DNA of 41,491 bases from a virus. A program made the position numbers and the translations under genes. How positions within the stretch are numbered: position 1 is the first letter of the stretch; each line of letters starts with the position of its first letter. The notes under the pieces are model-generated. The model worked only from the letters and a program-made list of their open reading frames with translations, did not search any database and was not told the origin of the DNA. The stretch is from positions 1-41,491 of the IMG/VR virus record IMGVR_UViG_3300028610_000201; one strand, given 5' to 3'. Positions 8,096 through 16,190 of the stretch are shown in pieces.

Positions 8096-8820
8096 TGGGC
8101 GGTGAACAATACGTATACACGGAAGGTGACGCAAGCTGGCTTGACACTTTCGGTGCCAGGATGGAACAAACAGCACACGGAATGAACGGCATAATATTAA
8201 CAGAATACACAACGTCGGTAGTCTGTGCTATTGCTGCCGGGTCAGTAGTAGAGATTAACGGTGCAGTATTCCAGTTTTCAGCAGAGACTGCTATCACGGG
8301 AACACCTGCATCGGGAGTCAATTATATTATATGTTCGGTTACCGGAACGACAGCAAGCCCATACTGGGATCAGACAATATTTTCGACTTACGACACGGCA
8401 AAAGCGGGTTTATATACTGGGGCGTCTCGGTATGTAGCTGAATGCCATTATGGAGCTACTGGCGTGGACTATCTCGGAAAATATGTATACCCAGAAAGAA
8501 CGAGAGACTTGATACGAAAACTCCCTATCGGTAATTGGGATATGCCTGCAACAGGAACAGCAGCTATAATTCACGGGCTCGGGACAGTAACGACATTTAT
8601 AAGACAGGTTAATGTCCATATATATGGAGACTCCGATGCTTTTGCATACAACTTTAATTATTTAGCTACCTCTGCAACATCTGCTATTACACAATATGTT
8701 CAGATAAATGATAATCAAGTGAGGATTATTAGACCTGATTCACCACCCTTTACTTTATCATCATTTGATACATCGACAGGCTACAATAGAGGATGGGCTT
8801 ATTTATGGTACGAGATATAA
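8095..8820 (+). CDS. Putative tail fiber/receptor-binding protein
   Basis: 241 aa, beta-rich, with an N-terminal ~90-residue segment (MNGIILTEYTTSVVCAIAAGSVVEIN) resembling the attachment domains of tail-tip fibers. The C-terminal half is rich in Tyr, Asn and Thr and ends in aromatic residues ('GYNRGWAYLWYEI'), as many phage adhesin tips do. Position after the tail-tip gene supports an adhesin role. An AT-rich gene-free stretch with inverted repeats follows. Confidence 0.5.
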   Translation: MGGEQYVYTEGDASWLDTFGARMEQTAHGMNGIILTEYTTSVVCAIAAGSVVEINGAVFQFSAETAITGTPASGVNYIICSVTGTTASPYWDQTIFSTYDTAKAGLYTGASRYVAECHYGATGVDYLGKYVYPERTRDLIRKLPIGNWDMPATGTAAIIHGLGTVTTFIRQVNVHIYGDSDAFAYNFNYLATSATSAITQYVQINDNQVRIIRPDSPPFTLSSFDTSTGYNRGWAYLWYEI

Positions 8821-8847
8821 ACAGCAGTAAGGTTTCAAGGTTGTTTT

Positions 8848-8950
8848 ATACCATGCCCCGGAAGAAGGTTTTAATTGTTTGAAGGTGGTAACGATGGTTC
8901 ACAGTGGTAAGATAATTGGAAGCGCAGGTTTAAGATAAGGGGCAGGGTAT
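8848..8950 (+). ncRNA. Possible structured RNA closed by 12-bp inverted repeat
   Basis: The arms at 8848-8859 (ATACCATGCCCC) and 8939-8950 pair over 12 positions with one mismatch and enclose about 79 bases with further small helices. No ORF longer than 14 codons crosses it. It may be a folded leader or insulating structure between two adhesin genes. A T tract is missing, so it is not a simple terminator. Seen in sequence; function unknown. Confidence 0.3.
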
Positions 8951-9023
8951 TAAAAAGTCAAATAAGGAAAACTTATATTATGGTTGTATTATAAATAAAA
9001 CTTATAATGCTCATTGATAGGAA

Positions 9024-9051
9024 AGTAATATAAGCAAAACGTTATATTACT
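9024..9051. repeat. AT-rich 10-bp perfect inverted repeat
   Basis: AGTAATATAA at 9024-9033 is mirrored by its complement at 9042-9051 around an 8-base loop. It sits in a strongly AT-rich stretch (8955-9090) that also contains two copies of AAAACTTATA and a smaller hairpin near 9058-9077. The stretch could be a regulator-binding or easily melted region. The 285 bases 8821-9105 contain no gene. Confidence 0.4.
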
Positions 9052-9105
9052 GACGGAAGTATAAGTATTATTTATACATAATAACAAAGATATACGGGGG
9101 ACGGG

Positions 9106-9366
9106 ATGGCAATAGAATATCCACAAGATTGTACGACACCAGCAGAAAGAACAGAGTATTCCTATCGGGCACAAGAGTTGTTGAGGTTAGACCACAATAC
9201 AAAGAGCCAAGATTTTAAGGACAGTAAAATAAGTAAGAGTGAATGGGACACATACAAGGCAGATACGTTTGAACCAAAACAGGCAACGGTTATTGGAGAG
9301 ATACTTAAACAAAGGGCATTACTAAAAGCGTCTACTAAATGGAACATAGACATAGGTGATATTTAA
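9106..9366 (+). CDS. Small protein of the adhesin region
   Basis: 86 aa, hydrophilic and helical, behind GGGGGACGGG. Codon use is more AT-rich than the flanking tail genes. It shares a 1-base overlap with the following gene. It resembles small chaperone-like or accessory proteins next to fiber genes only by position. No family recognised. Confidence 0.5.
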   Translation: MAIEYPQDCTTPAERTEYSYRAQELLRLDHNTKSQDFKDSKISKSEWDTYKADTFEPKQATVIGEILKQRALLKASTKWNIDIGDI

Positions 9367-10010
9367 TGGCATTGGAAGATTTCAAAAATGACTATATAGA
9401 ATTAGACCCAGCGGCTTATATCAATGCTGATACAGCGAACACAAGGGTTGATTTTGTAAACATGATTACTAATGCCGAGATATACTTTTCTAAAGATTTT
9501 GGTGCAGCACACTTTGGTAATTATACTCATTTTATAGAATTCTATTTAGACGCAGCACCCGGGTCGTCAGCTAGCTTATGTGGGTATGCTGTCGCTGGAG
9601 ATTTAGAAGGTATTGGGCCACAACTTGATGCTTTTCAGGTTCATTGGCAGGGTGAAAGTGCGCCAGTAACACAACGAATATACATTCAAGACCCGTCTGA
9701 CGAAAGCGATGATCATTATAATGGTGCTTTAGACACATTGTACTATTTGAAAGTTATACGAAACGGCACGACTTGGTCGGTAGAGATTTACACTGGAGGC
9801 AAAGAGGATACGCTTGTAGATACAATCGCTACTACCGGAACTGCCACAGCTTTCAGATACATTCAGGCGGGACAGAATAATAACACTGGTGGTTCAAATA
9901 GGGACATAACAGGGTATATGCAAAACCTTGATTTACAGGAAGCAGCACCAGGTGGAACAGATAGCACAGTATTATTACAGCACATGGCCCGGTTAAGGAG
10001 GTCAGCGTAA
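9366..10010 (+). CDS. Putative lectin-like tail adhesin
   Basis: 214 aa. Residues ~40-200 have a jelly-roll-like pattern ('FIEFYLDAAPGSSASL', 'YYLKVIRNGTTWSVEIYTGG', 'TAFRYIQAGQNN') seen in concanavalin/LamG-type carbohydrate-binding domains. This is inference from pattern, not a firm family match. Located between the fiber and the repetitive fiber gene, it probably contributes to surface binding. Its AT-richer composition suggests separate acquisition. Confidence 0.45.
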   Translation: MALEDFKNDYIELDPAAYINADTANTRVDFVNMITNAEIYFSKDFGAAHFGNYTHFIEFYLDAAPGSSASLCGYAVAGDLEGIGPQLDAFQVHWQGESAPVTQRIYIQDPSDESDDHYNGALDTLYYLKVIRNGTTWSVEIYTGGKEDTLVDTIATTGTATAFRYIQAGQNNNTGGSNRDITGYMQNLDLQEAAPGGTDSTVLLQHMARLRRSA

Positions 10011-11329
10011 TGACAGATTTAAAAGTAGCAGCAGCGACAGTGACGATACCGATAGGCCCGTTTATTACGAGCGACGGCACAGCAGTAACGGCATTCACGT
10101 TGTCGGCAGGGGATATACAGCTAAGTAAAAACGGCGGTGCATACGCATCGAAGAATCATCCAGCGTCAGCGGTACACATGGCAAACGGATGGTTCGGATG
10201 TTTGCTGGACGGGACAGATGCAGGGACGTTGGGACAGCTTGATTTACACGTCACAGCAGCCGGGGGCGGTACAGGAAAACTGCCTGTTTGGAAAGAACTT
10301 GCTGTGGTAGCATCGAATTACTGGGCAATAAAATATGTTGCTGACTACGGTGTAGCACAGGGGTCGGTTGTCGCAGGGGTGGCACAGGCTTCTACGGTCA
10401 CCGGAGTCGCACAAGCGAGCACAGTGGCCGGGGTTGCGCAGGCGAGCGCGTTAGCGGTTATCGATACGAATTACGCACAGGCTTCAACCGTTGCCGGAGT
10501 TGCTCAAGCGTCGACAGTAACGGGCGTTGCTCAAGCGTCGGCACTGGCGGTTATAAATACGAACTACGCACAAGCGTCAACAGTGGCAGGCGTAGCACAA
10601 GCCAGCGCCACGACAGCGATATTAGCGAAGTTCCCGGTAAGCGTTGTATCAACGGTCACAGACGGGGCTCAAGCAACAACTGTGGCGGGAGTCGCGCAGG
10701 CGTCGACGTTGGCAACAGTAAACGGACAGTTTCCGTTATCGTATGTGACAGCTATCGGTACAGCATCGCATCTTAATTCACTGACTACGGTTGACGGAGT
10801 GGCTCAGGCTACGGCGTTGGCTGTTATAAATACAAACTATGCGCAAGCAAGTACGGTGGCCGGGGTCGCTCAAGCAACGGTATTGACGACAGTAACAAAT
10901 AAGTTTCCGATATCCGTGGTCACGGTGGTCGAGTCATTATCAACTGCTGATTCAATAAAATCTTACTTCCCAGTCAGTGTAGTATCAACAGTAACAGACG
11001 GGGCGCAGGCAACCACAGTTGCAGGAGTAGCACAGGCGACGTCAATATCAGCTATCGGGCCCGCACGGGGTGTCGAGATTGCTGACTTCCCGTTCTTCAT
11101 GAAACTTGCATCGGACAGCATTACACCGGCCTCGTCGTTGAACCCGGTGGGGTTTATCAAAAAGGATTCCGGCACGCTGGTGTCGCTTACTAACGCGGTC
11201 GCTGAAATATCGTCTTACGGTATGTACGTTGTTACGGTGACGTCTACTGAGATGACAGCAGACAAGGTGACTCTGATATTCACGGCAGCCGGTGCCGATC
11301 AAGTTGATATTATAATTATTACGACATGA
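10010..11329 (+). CDS. Repetitive tail fiber protein
   Basis: 439 aa. Residues ~1-110 form a beta-rich N-terminal domain resembling phage 'DUF'-type fiber heads. Residues ~117-345 are a chain of at least twelve short repeats of the form 'VAGVAQAS(T/A)', interspersed with 'LAVI.TNYAQAS' and 'KFPVSVVSTVTDGAQATT'. Residues ~350-439 are a C-terminal beta domain. The repeats suggest an elongated fibrous shaft of variable length. Start overlaps the preceding stop (TAATG). It probably contributes to host binding. Confidence 0.6.
   Translation: MTDLKVAAATVTIPIGPFITSDGTAVTAFTLSAGDIQLSKNGGAYASKNHPASAVHMANGWFGCLLDGTDAGTLGQLDLHVTAAGGGTGKLPVWKELAVVASNYWAIKYVADYGVAQGSVVAGVAQASTVTGVAQASTVAGVAQASALAVIDTNYAQASTVAGVAQASTVTGVAQASALAVINTNYAQASTVAGVAQASATTAILAKFPVSVVSTVTDGAQATTVAGVAQASTLATVNGQFPLSYVTAIGTASHLNSLTTVDGVAQATALAVINTNYAQASTVAGVAQATVLTTVTNKFPISVVTVVESLSTADSIKSYFPVSVVSTVTDGAQATTVAGVAQATSISAIGPARGVEIADFPFFMKLASDSITPASSLNPVGFIKKDSGTLVSLTNAVAEISSYGMYVVTVTSTEMTADKVTLIFTAAGADQVDIIIITT
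10356..11043 (+). repeat. Tandem imperfect coding repeats of the fiber shaft
   Basis: About twelve imperfect copies of a 24-30 base unit encode 'VAGVAQAS'-like residues, and a longer segment encoding 'VSTVTDGAQATTVAGVAQA' occurs near 10645 and again near 10983. Third codon positions differ among copies, so the array is old and kept by protein-level selection. It could still change length by recombination. Confidence 0.8.
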
Positions 11330-11850
11330 TAATACAATTCAGAGCAGGGCCCATGGCACAACCCCAGGTATACTTTGACCTGGGTTTTGCATATCACGTC
11401 TACTCATTGATCGGGGTGGAGATTATAACTCCGGGGGTGACGGTACAGACTATCGAGGGCGTGGTGCGGTTTATATTGAAAGACACCACGACCGTGAGCG
11501 ATATATGCGACGACCGAATATACTGGCTTAAAACACCACAGAAACCTGAGCTTCCTTATGTAGTGTTCGGGTCGGGCAGCGACCCACACGACGCACTTTA
11601 TATGTCGCTTGACGGGTCGAAAGCAAAGACCGGCCAGCGACGTTTTCAGTTTACCTGTGTGTCGGACGACAGCCTTGAAAGCCTGGAATTACAGCACCAG
11701 GTAATGAATACATTACGATGGGCACAAGGCACGACATACGGGTTCACTATTGAGGTGATCACGATGGCAGATATGCGACACGATATATCACCGGAAACCG
11801 ATCTGTACGAGAACCAGGTCGAGGTTAATGTAGAATATTACGAGGCGTAA
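11326..11850 (+). CDS. Second tail-terminator paralog with N-terminal extension
   Basis: 174 aa. From about residue 40 it aligns throughout with the protein at 3924-4334: 'IEG..R.IL.DT', 'TPQKP..P', 'LYM.LDGS', 'TGQR.FQF.C', 'TLRWAQGT.YGFTIE', 'VEYYEA'. The N-terminal ~38 residues have no counterpart. It sits between the repetitive fiber and the hub gene, far from the head-tail joint, so it may have been recruited as a tail-tip component. ATG 11326 overlaps the preceding stop but lacks a good ribosome site. ATG 11353 is an alternative. Confidence 0.65.
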   Translation: MIIQFRAGPMAQPQVYFDLGFAYHVYSLIGVEIITPGVTVQTIEGVVRFILKDTTTVSDICDDRIYWLKTPQKPELPYVVFGSGSDPHDALYMSLDGSKAKTGQRRFQFTCVSDDSLESLELQHQVMNTLRWAQGTTYGFTIEVITMADMRHDISPETDLYENQVEVNVEYYEA

Positions 11851-11853
11851 ACG

Positions 11854-13665
11854 ATGGCAGATGCAGCGTGGTTAGACTGGGCGTCACAGGCAGTCAGCGA
11901 AAAGATTGTATTAGTCGACATGGATATCGGTCGACTGCAGGAAGCGTGGTATAATGCGCGGTCGTCGGTATGGGGTCATAAGTTTTTCACGTTCAAGAAT
12001 ACTTCTCATGCTCTCGGCCAGGGCAATCTTGGTTACGGCAGCCTCGGAGGGTCAGGAACGTTCGAGTCAGGGAGCAAGTCTTACCCGCGAGCAGTAGGGT
12101 CGGCGGTTGTTGACAACACGAATTTAACAGAGCAAGGGTCGCTTGCATCGGTACAGACGAACATCAATTCATACTGGTACGATTTCGATACATCAAACTT
12201 TTATATACATTGCGCTGATCACAACGACCCGGCGATATTCACAGTGGTGCTCGGTCTTACTATGGCACTATCTAACAAGGCTATACACATCAACGGTGGA
12301 TATTACGAACCACGGCTGCTGGGCATACCGACATTATCAAAAACGAAAGACCCGCTGTTCTTCGGTATCATCAAGCACGACGGCGGGGCTGTTGAACTGG
12401 ACAACCACGATGGGTTCTTCGACAGCATCACCGACGATTTTATATTCGGTCGACCTATTGAGATACGGTACGGCGGGAACTATCACGACCTCATAATGCC
12501 GTTTGCAAACTATCGGCAGGTGTTTACCGGACATATCGAAAACAGCACACACACATGGGAGACGTTTTCTGTTGACGCAGTACACAACATTAAACGTCTG
12601 GCACGGACGATCCCGGTACGGAAATATAATCAGACAGACTTCACAGACTTACACGACGACGACCTCGGTAAACCACGGCCTATTTCATACGGACAGATAT
12701 ATCATGCAGAGGTAGTTTGTACGAACAAGGACGCCGGGTCAGGGCCTTGGACGTTCGAAGTAGCTGACACCACAGACCATGCGTCAGGTATTATGTCAGT
12801 GACGACAGTTTATAAAGATGGGGTATCGATAGCGATAGACTCGCAGAGCGTGGCTGGCGGGACGGTCAACGTGGCTGACGCTAACTACAAACCGCTTGCA
12901 ACCGACCGCGGGTCGGTATGGACAGCTGACTTCTCAGGGTACCAAGAGGGCGGTGCGATGATAACGAACTGCTGCGACGTGATAAAAGACCTTAACGCAG
13001 TGTACGCTGATATACCGTTCGCGTCAGCAACATACAATGTGGTAGAGTGGGACGCACAGGCTGTGAATGCACTTGACTGCGCTCTGTATATCAACGACGA
13101 GCTCAATATTGAGGACGCTATTGAGCAGTTAAGTTTATCAAGTTTCGGTGACTTCATTGAGATCGACGACGGCCGGTTCACGTTCCGTATCATCGACCTG
13201 TCGGCACCGGCAACCGAGACTATCGGCAAGAGCATGATATCAGGATCACCGTCAGCATACCATGATGGGACGTTGTTTTTATCGTCTTGCAAGATCGGGT
13301 ATAAGAAAGACTGGAGTCGTAGACAGTTCCGGTGGTTGAACGAGAACGATGAAGAGGACGATATCGCCACGAAGTCAGGGCGCCGGAGTGAAGAGAAGTT
13401 TGAAACGCTGTTGACGAACACCACAGACGCGCAGACTTTGGCAAACCGGTTCATGGCTTATTACGGTAAGATACGGCCTGACGTAACGATCATGGTCCCG
13501 ATAGAATATTCTGACTTCGAGATCGGTGATATCAAGAACTTTGATACATCACGGTTCGACGGTACACCGTTCCTCGGTACGATCACTGTAGAGATAATTG
13601 AGATCACAAAACATATCGGGGTTGATGGTGGTGACAGTGTTGGGCTGACGGGGTTGGTAATATGA
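11854..13665 (+). CDS. Tail hub/tip (Tal-like) protein
   Basis: 603 aa. The protein is large, Tyr/Asp-rich and beta-rich. The middle region ('YEPRLLGIPTLSKTKDPLFFG', 'GRPIEIRYGG') resembles domains that tile the tail hub, and the C-terminal ~200 residues (with 'FGDFIEIDDGRFTFRIID' and 'MVPIEYSDFEIGDIKNF') look like the gp27/gpD-type hub fold. Its position, last of the tail genes before a small ORF and lysis, supports this. It overlaps the next start by 4 bases. Confidence 0.55.
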   Translation: MADAAWLDWASQAVSEKIVLVDMDIGRLQEAWYNARSSVWGHKFFTFKNTSHALGQGNLGYGSLGGSGTFESGSKSYPRAVGSAVVDNTNLTEQGSLASVQTNINSYWYDFDTSNFYIHCADHNDPAIFTVVLGLTMALSNKAIHINGGYYEPRLLGIPTLSKTKDPLFFGIIKHDGGAVELDNHDGFFDSITDDFIFGRPIEIRYGGNYHDLIMPFANYRQVFTGHIENSTHTWETFSVDAVHNIKRLARTIPVRKYNQTDFTDLHDDDLGKPRPISYGQIYHAEVVCTNKDAGSGPWTFEVADTTDHASGIMSVTTVYKDGVSIAIDSQSVAGGTVNVADANYKPLATDRGSVWTADFSGYQEGGAMITNCCDVIKDLNAVYADIPFASATYNVVEWDAQAVNALDCALYINDELNIEDAIEQLSLSSFGDFIEIDDGRFTFRIIDLSAPATETIGKSMISGSPSAYHDGTLFLSSCKIGYKKDWSRRQFRWLNENDEEDDIATKSGRRSEEKFETLLTNTTDAQTLANRFMAYYGKIRPDVTIMVPIEYSDFEIGDIKNFDTSRFDGTPFLGTITVEIIEITKHIGVDGGDSVGLTGLVI

Positions 13666-13829
13666 GCAGTTTGACTGAGACATCTTATGTTATATTGAAG
13701 GGACGCATGATAAAGAAGACGCCGACGAAACATCCTGTGCGGTGCCCTTATGCAAAGATAATTTGTAAATATGCTATCGTTATCGGTGACTATGCGATAG
13801 ACTACGGCAAGGACGGACTATGGCCTTAG
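13662..13829 (+). CDS. Small basic protein with paired Cys
   Basis: 55 aa. ATG 13662 overlaps the hub stop (ATGA) and the end overlaps the following gene by 10 bases, which supports coupled translation. It contains 'PVRCPYAKIICKYAIVIGDYA'-like residues with two cysteines 7 apart, possibly a small metal-binding or assembly factor. Unknown family. It is short but well placed. Confidence 0.5.
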   Translation: MSSLTETSYVILKGRMIKKTPTKHPVRCPYAKIICKYAIVIGDYAIDYGKDGLWP

Positions 13830-14398
13830 ACGAAACTATTCCAGTTGACGGCGACGGTGAGACTTTTGGGGTGCTGGTATGCGAGCTTGCAGAAGCGATA
13901 CGCACACTGCGGACAAACCTGAACGATGGCGAGCTGAATTATGTGGGGGCTGTTGGTAATGTTGGTGTAGGAATTGCAACCGGAACTATCAAGTTGGATG
14001 TGCTCGCAAAGTCAGGCATGTCTGCCATCGGTGGATTCTGTATTAAGCTGACAAATGAATCAGGTAACCCGAGCGTTGCCGGTGATATAGTTGAAACCTC
14101 AACAACTGCTGATGCCGTGGATTTGGCAGACGCTTCAGCCTTAGACCCGATAGGAGTTTTTTTAGAAAGCGGGGTGGCAGACGGGGCCGAGGCTTGGATT
14201 GTTGTAGGCGGTATCGCTGACGTTCACATGGACGCCGGCGGTTGTGCTGTACATGACAGAATTATTACAAGTGCGACGTCAGGCAGGGGTGATGTAAGTA
14301 ATTCCCCTGCTGTGGCAGAACACTTTCAGGAAATCGGGCACGCGATTGAAGTCGCTGCTGCCAACGGGACAGCACGGTGTGTACTACATTTCTTATAA
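13820..14398 (+). CDS. Putative virion decoration/fiber protein
   Basis: 192 aa, Gly/Ala/Asp-rich and beta-rich. The C-terminal region around residues 125-192 ('GGIADVHMDAGG', 'HDRIITSATSGRG', 'FQEIGHAIEVAAANGTARC') resembles small phage head-fiber or decoration proteins with DUF2190-like strands. The N-terminal ~30 residues are acidic and helical. It is the last gene before lysis. Function by similarity of pattern only. Confidence 0.45.
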   Translation: MALDETIPVDGDGETFGVLVCELAEAIRTLRTNLNDGELNYVGAVGNVGVGIATGTIKLDVLAKSGMSAIGGFCIKLTNESGNPSVAGDIVETSTTADAVDLADASALDPIGVFLESGVADGAEAWIVVGGIADVHMDAGGCAVHDRIITSATSGRGDVSNSPAVAEHFQEIGHAIEVAAANGTARCVLHFL

Positions 14399-14408
14399 GA
14401 GGCTTGAC

Positions 14409-14867
14409 ATGGAACTCAGTGATTTTCACATGTTGAAAAACTTCCACGTAACCGAAAAGGATATCTATGGCCGGTTGATTATTGAAGACCTTGAACGTAT
14501 CGAAGAACAGTTGATGATCAAGGTGGACGCTATGGTCAGCACGGCAAAGGAATATTTTGGCTCGGACGCAGGGCAGTTTATTGTACATTCGATAGTGGCC
14601 GGGGCTCATACACCGGGTAGCAAACATTTCACCGGCGAGGCTATGGATGGACACTTCGCAGGGCTGAACTTATATCAAGCGGTGATGGTGGCATTAAAAG
14701 CAGGCTTCCGTGGGATAGGGTATTACCCATGGTGGAACAGACTCGGTATACATGTAGACATACGCTCACAGGCCCATACAAGCGTGTGGGCGAGCTTTTC
14801 GACCGGGGCCTATGAATATGATTACGGAATAGTAATAGAACGTTTGTTGATGTACGCTGATTTCTGA
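14409..14867 (+). CDS. Endolysin: M15-type peptidase
   Basis: 152 aa from ATG 14409 behind AAGAGG. It contains the zinc-peptidase signature 'SKHFTGEAMDGHF' (S-x-H...G-x-A-x-D, about residues 70-79) and the second metal ligand region 'LGIHVDIR'. These are the conserved motifs of the peptidase M15 family (PF08291/D-Ala-D-Ala carboxypeptidase type) used as phage endolysins that cut the peptide part of peptidoglycan. There is no signal peptide, so release would need a holin. The holin candidates follow directly. Confidence 0.8.
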   Translation: MELSDFHMLKNFHVTEKDIYGRLIIEDLERIEEQLMIKVDAMVSTAKEYFGSDAGQFIVHSIVAGAHTPGSKHFTGEAMDGHFAGLNLYQAVMVALKAGFRGIGYYPWWNRLGIHVDIRSQAHTSVWASFSTGAYEYDYGIVIERLLMYADF

Positions 14868-14947
14868 GGGCGTTATAAATAGATGCGCATCAAAGCCTGG
14901 GGGAAGGCCCTCTCTCTCAGGCGAAAATCTAATTTAAGGGGGGCGTT

Positions 14948-15148
14948 ATGCCAGCGATTCTTATGTCAATAGTAACTGGTATTGTGGGGGTGATACTGAA
15001 AAGACTGTCACCTATCGTTAAGGAAGCGATTGACGACTTTCTCGACAAGCTGGAAGAGAAAGCGAACACCACGAAGAACACGGTCGACAACATGCTTGTG
15101 GATTTCCTGCGGGAGATTCTACAGCCAGACGGCGATCCTGACGACTGA
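14948..15148 (+). CDS. Small protein with N-terminal hydrophobic helix, lysis cassette
   Basis: 66 aa behind AAGGGGGGCG. Residues 1-18 are hydrophobic (MPAILMSIVTGIVGVILK) and the rest is a charged amphipathic helix ending in acidic residues. Location between endolysin and a holin-like gene suggests a lysis accessory or holin partner. A 7-bp GC stem with a UUCG loop (15153-15170) follows. The 80 bases before it carry a small inverted repeat (GCCTG/CAGGC, 14897-14924). Confidence 0.45.
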   Translation: MPAILMSIVTGIVGVILKRLSPIVKEAIDDFLDKLEEKANTTKNTVDNMLVDFLREILQPDGDPDD

Positions 15149-15152
15149 ACAA

Positions 15153-15170
15153 CCGGGGCTTCGGCCCCGG
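15153..15170 (+). terminator. UUCG hairpin without U tract
   Basis: CCGGGGC pairs with GCCCCGG around a TTCG tetraloop. No T run follows. It probably stabilises mRNA or slows polymerase between the two lysis genes. Confidence 0.45.
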
Positions 15171-15190
15171 AACATTACACGGAGGACGGT

Positions 15191-15457
15191 ATGACAGACG
15201 GACAACTTAAAGACTTTATTACGTTGACAGCGAAAGACACAGCACACGAATGTGTCCGGGAGTTTCGAGCAACATTGGACTGTAATAAAAACGATGACCG
15301 CATCGGTGACCTTGAGCAGACGGTAAACAATGGCATCAAAGACCGGGGCGTCGAGAACACGAAGTCAATAAAACGTATATGGAAGTTTGTTACATTCACG
15401 TTAATAAGTATTATATTCGTAGTCGTCGGGAGCGTGGCAGCAGCCATATTCACCTGA
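15191..15457 (+). CDS. Holin candidate, XhlA-like tail-anchored protein
   Basis: 88 aa behind CACGGAGGACGG. Residues ~1-60 are hydrophilic and helical with a short coiled-coil-like stretch. Residues ~64-87 form one strong transmembrane segment at the very C-terminus. This topology matches the hemolysin XhlA family (PF10779), which assists holins in Bacillus phages. It is the last gene before a terminator and closes the late transcription unit. It could also be a spanin-like membrane anchor. Confidence 0.5.
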   Translation: MTDGQLKDFITLTAKDTAHECVREFRATLDCNKNDDRIGDLEQTVNNGIKDRGVENTKSIKRIWKFVTFTLISIIFVVVGSVAAAIFT

Positions 15458-15482
15458 CTTTTTTTCATTTATTCATTCTCCT

Positions 15483-15513
15483 ACCCCACGGGACTCGCCT
15501 GTGGGGTTATTTT
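15483..15513 (+). terminator. Rho-independent terminator at end of late region
   Basis: ACCCCAC (15483-15489) pairs with GTGGGGT (15501-15507), extendable inward by G-C pairs, and is followed by TATTTTA. It ends the structural/lysis transcription unit just upstream of the early promoter. Confidence 0.8.
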
Positions 15514-15546
15514 ATGCACTTTTTCTAATAATTATATAAAAAAGAG

Positions 15547-15575
15547 TTGACAAATATATATAATAGTGCGATACT
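15547..15575 (+). promoter_or_regulatory. Early promoter, sigma70-type
   Basis: TTGACA at 15547-15552, a 17-base spacer, and GATACT at 15570-15575 as -10 (4 of 6 matches). It follows the late terminator and precedes the first early gene by about 30 bases. The spacer is AT-rich. A perfect palindrome overlaps the -10. Confidence 0.75.
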
Positions 15576-15580
15576 ATTAT
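15560..15580. promoter_or_regulatory. Putative operator palindrome over early -10 box
   Basis: ATAATAGT at 15560-15567 and its exact complement at 15573-15580 are separated by GCGAT. The palindrome spans the -10 element, so a dimeric protein bound here would block transcription. The regulator is not identified. Candidates in the window are the RHH-like protein at 16316 and the HTH protein at 22439. Confidence 0.55.
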
Positions 15581-15604
15581 TATGTTCAATAAAAGGGGGA
15601 TGGT

Positions 15605-15850
15605 ATGACAGATGAAAATTTGCAGAAGGCCACAGAACAGCTTGGCATTGTTAAAGCACTTCGAGATAAATGCGAGATCGTGAAAGGCGAGCCGGGCAGT
15701 TACTCGGAAATAAAGTATGAGCATAAAGAGCGAATCAAGACGCTCTATATAAACGGCGAGCCTAAACTGCAAGCGGTTTTTTGCGAGATTGCCCGGAAGT
15801 ATTACAATCTTAAACTTGAAATCGAAGAGAAGAAATACAAATCAATGTAG
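15605..15850 (+). CDS. First early protein, unknown
   Basis: 81 aa, ATG behind AAGGGGGATGGT. Charged and helical, no cysteines and no membrane segment. As the first gene after the early promoter it is a candidate for host takeover or early regulation, but this is inferred from position only. Confidence 0.6.
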   Translation: MTDENLQKATEQLGIVKALRDKCEIVKGEPGSYSEIKYEHKERIKTLYINGEPKLQAVFCEIARKYYNLKLEIEEKKYKSM

Positions 15851-15860
15851 GGAGGACAGA

Positions 15861-16190
15861 ATGAACAAGGATACCAAGATTAAGATCACGTTACAGTTTG
15901 CACATGAGATGAAAAACTTTTACAACTGGGAGCACATGAAAGACGCACCGGTTAAACCTGAGACTGTCGCAAAGGTTATGGACTCGGTTACTGAATTACT
16001 GAGCGAAGAATGCGACGAGGACACGATTGAAGTGAAAGAGTTGAAAGCTGAGATTGACCGGCTGGAAACTATCGAGCAGGAAGCCGAGTACATGAAGAGC
16101 GAACTGGACGAGTGTCATCACCAGAACTATTGCAAAGAACAGGACGATATGATAAAAGATGATATTCATAGGACGTTCATCGATGTTTGA
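15861..16190 (+). CDS. Acidic coiled-coil early protein
   Basis: 109 aa from ATG 15861 behind GGGAGGACAG, which is a better start than ATGs further upstream that overlap the previous gene. Strongly acidic, with a predicted coiled coil at about residues 50-85 (EECDEDTIEVKELKAEIDR). Three Cys/His residues cluster near 'ECHHQNYC'. The stop overlaps the next start. Unknown function. Confidence 0.6.
   Translation: MNKDTKIKITLQFAHEMKNFYNWEHMKDAPVKPETVAKVMDSVTELLSEECDEDTIEVKELKAEIDRLETIEQEAEYMKSELDECHHQNYCKEQDDMIKDDIHRTFIDV

Noticed and set aside
10356-11043. CRISPR-like array
   Set aside because: Repeats are imperfect, in frame, codon-variable and lack unique spacers. They encode a fiber shaft.
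13220-13454. Diversity-generating retroelement target or reverse transcriptase near the adhesins
   Set aside because: No reverse transcriptase gene and no template/variable repeat pair found in the tail region.
15560-15580. Attachment site for integration
   Set aside because: No integrase gene and no second copy. Position on the -10 box fits an operator better.
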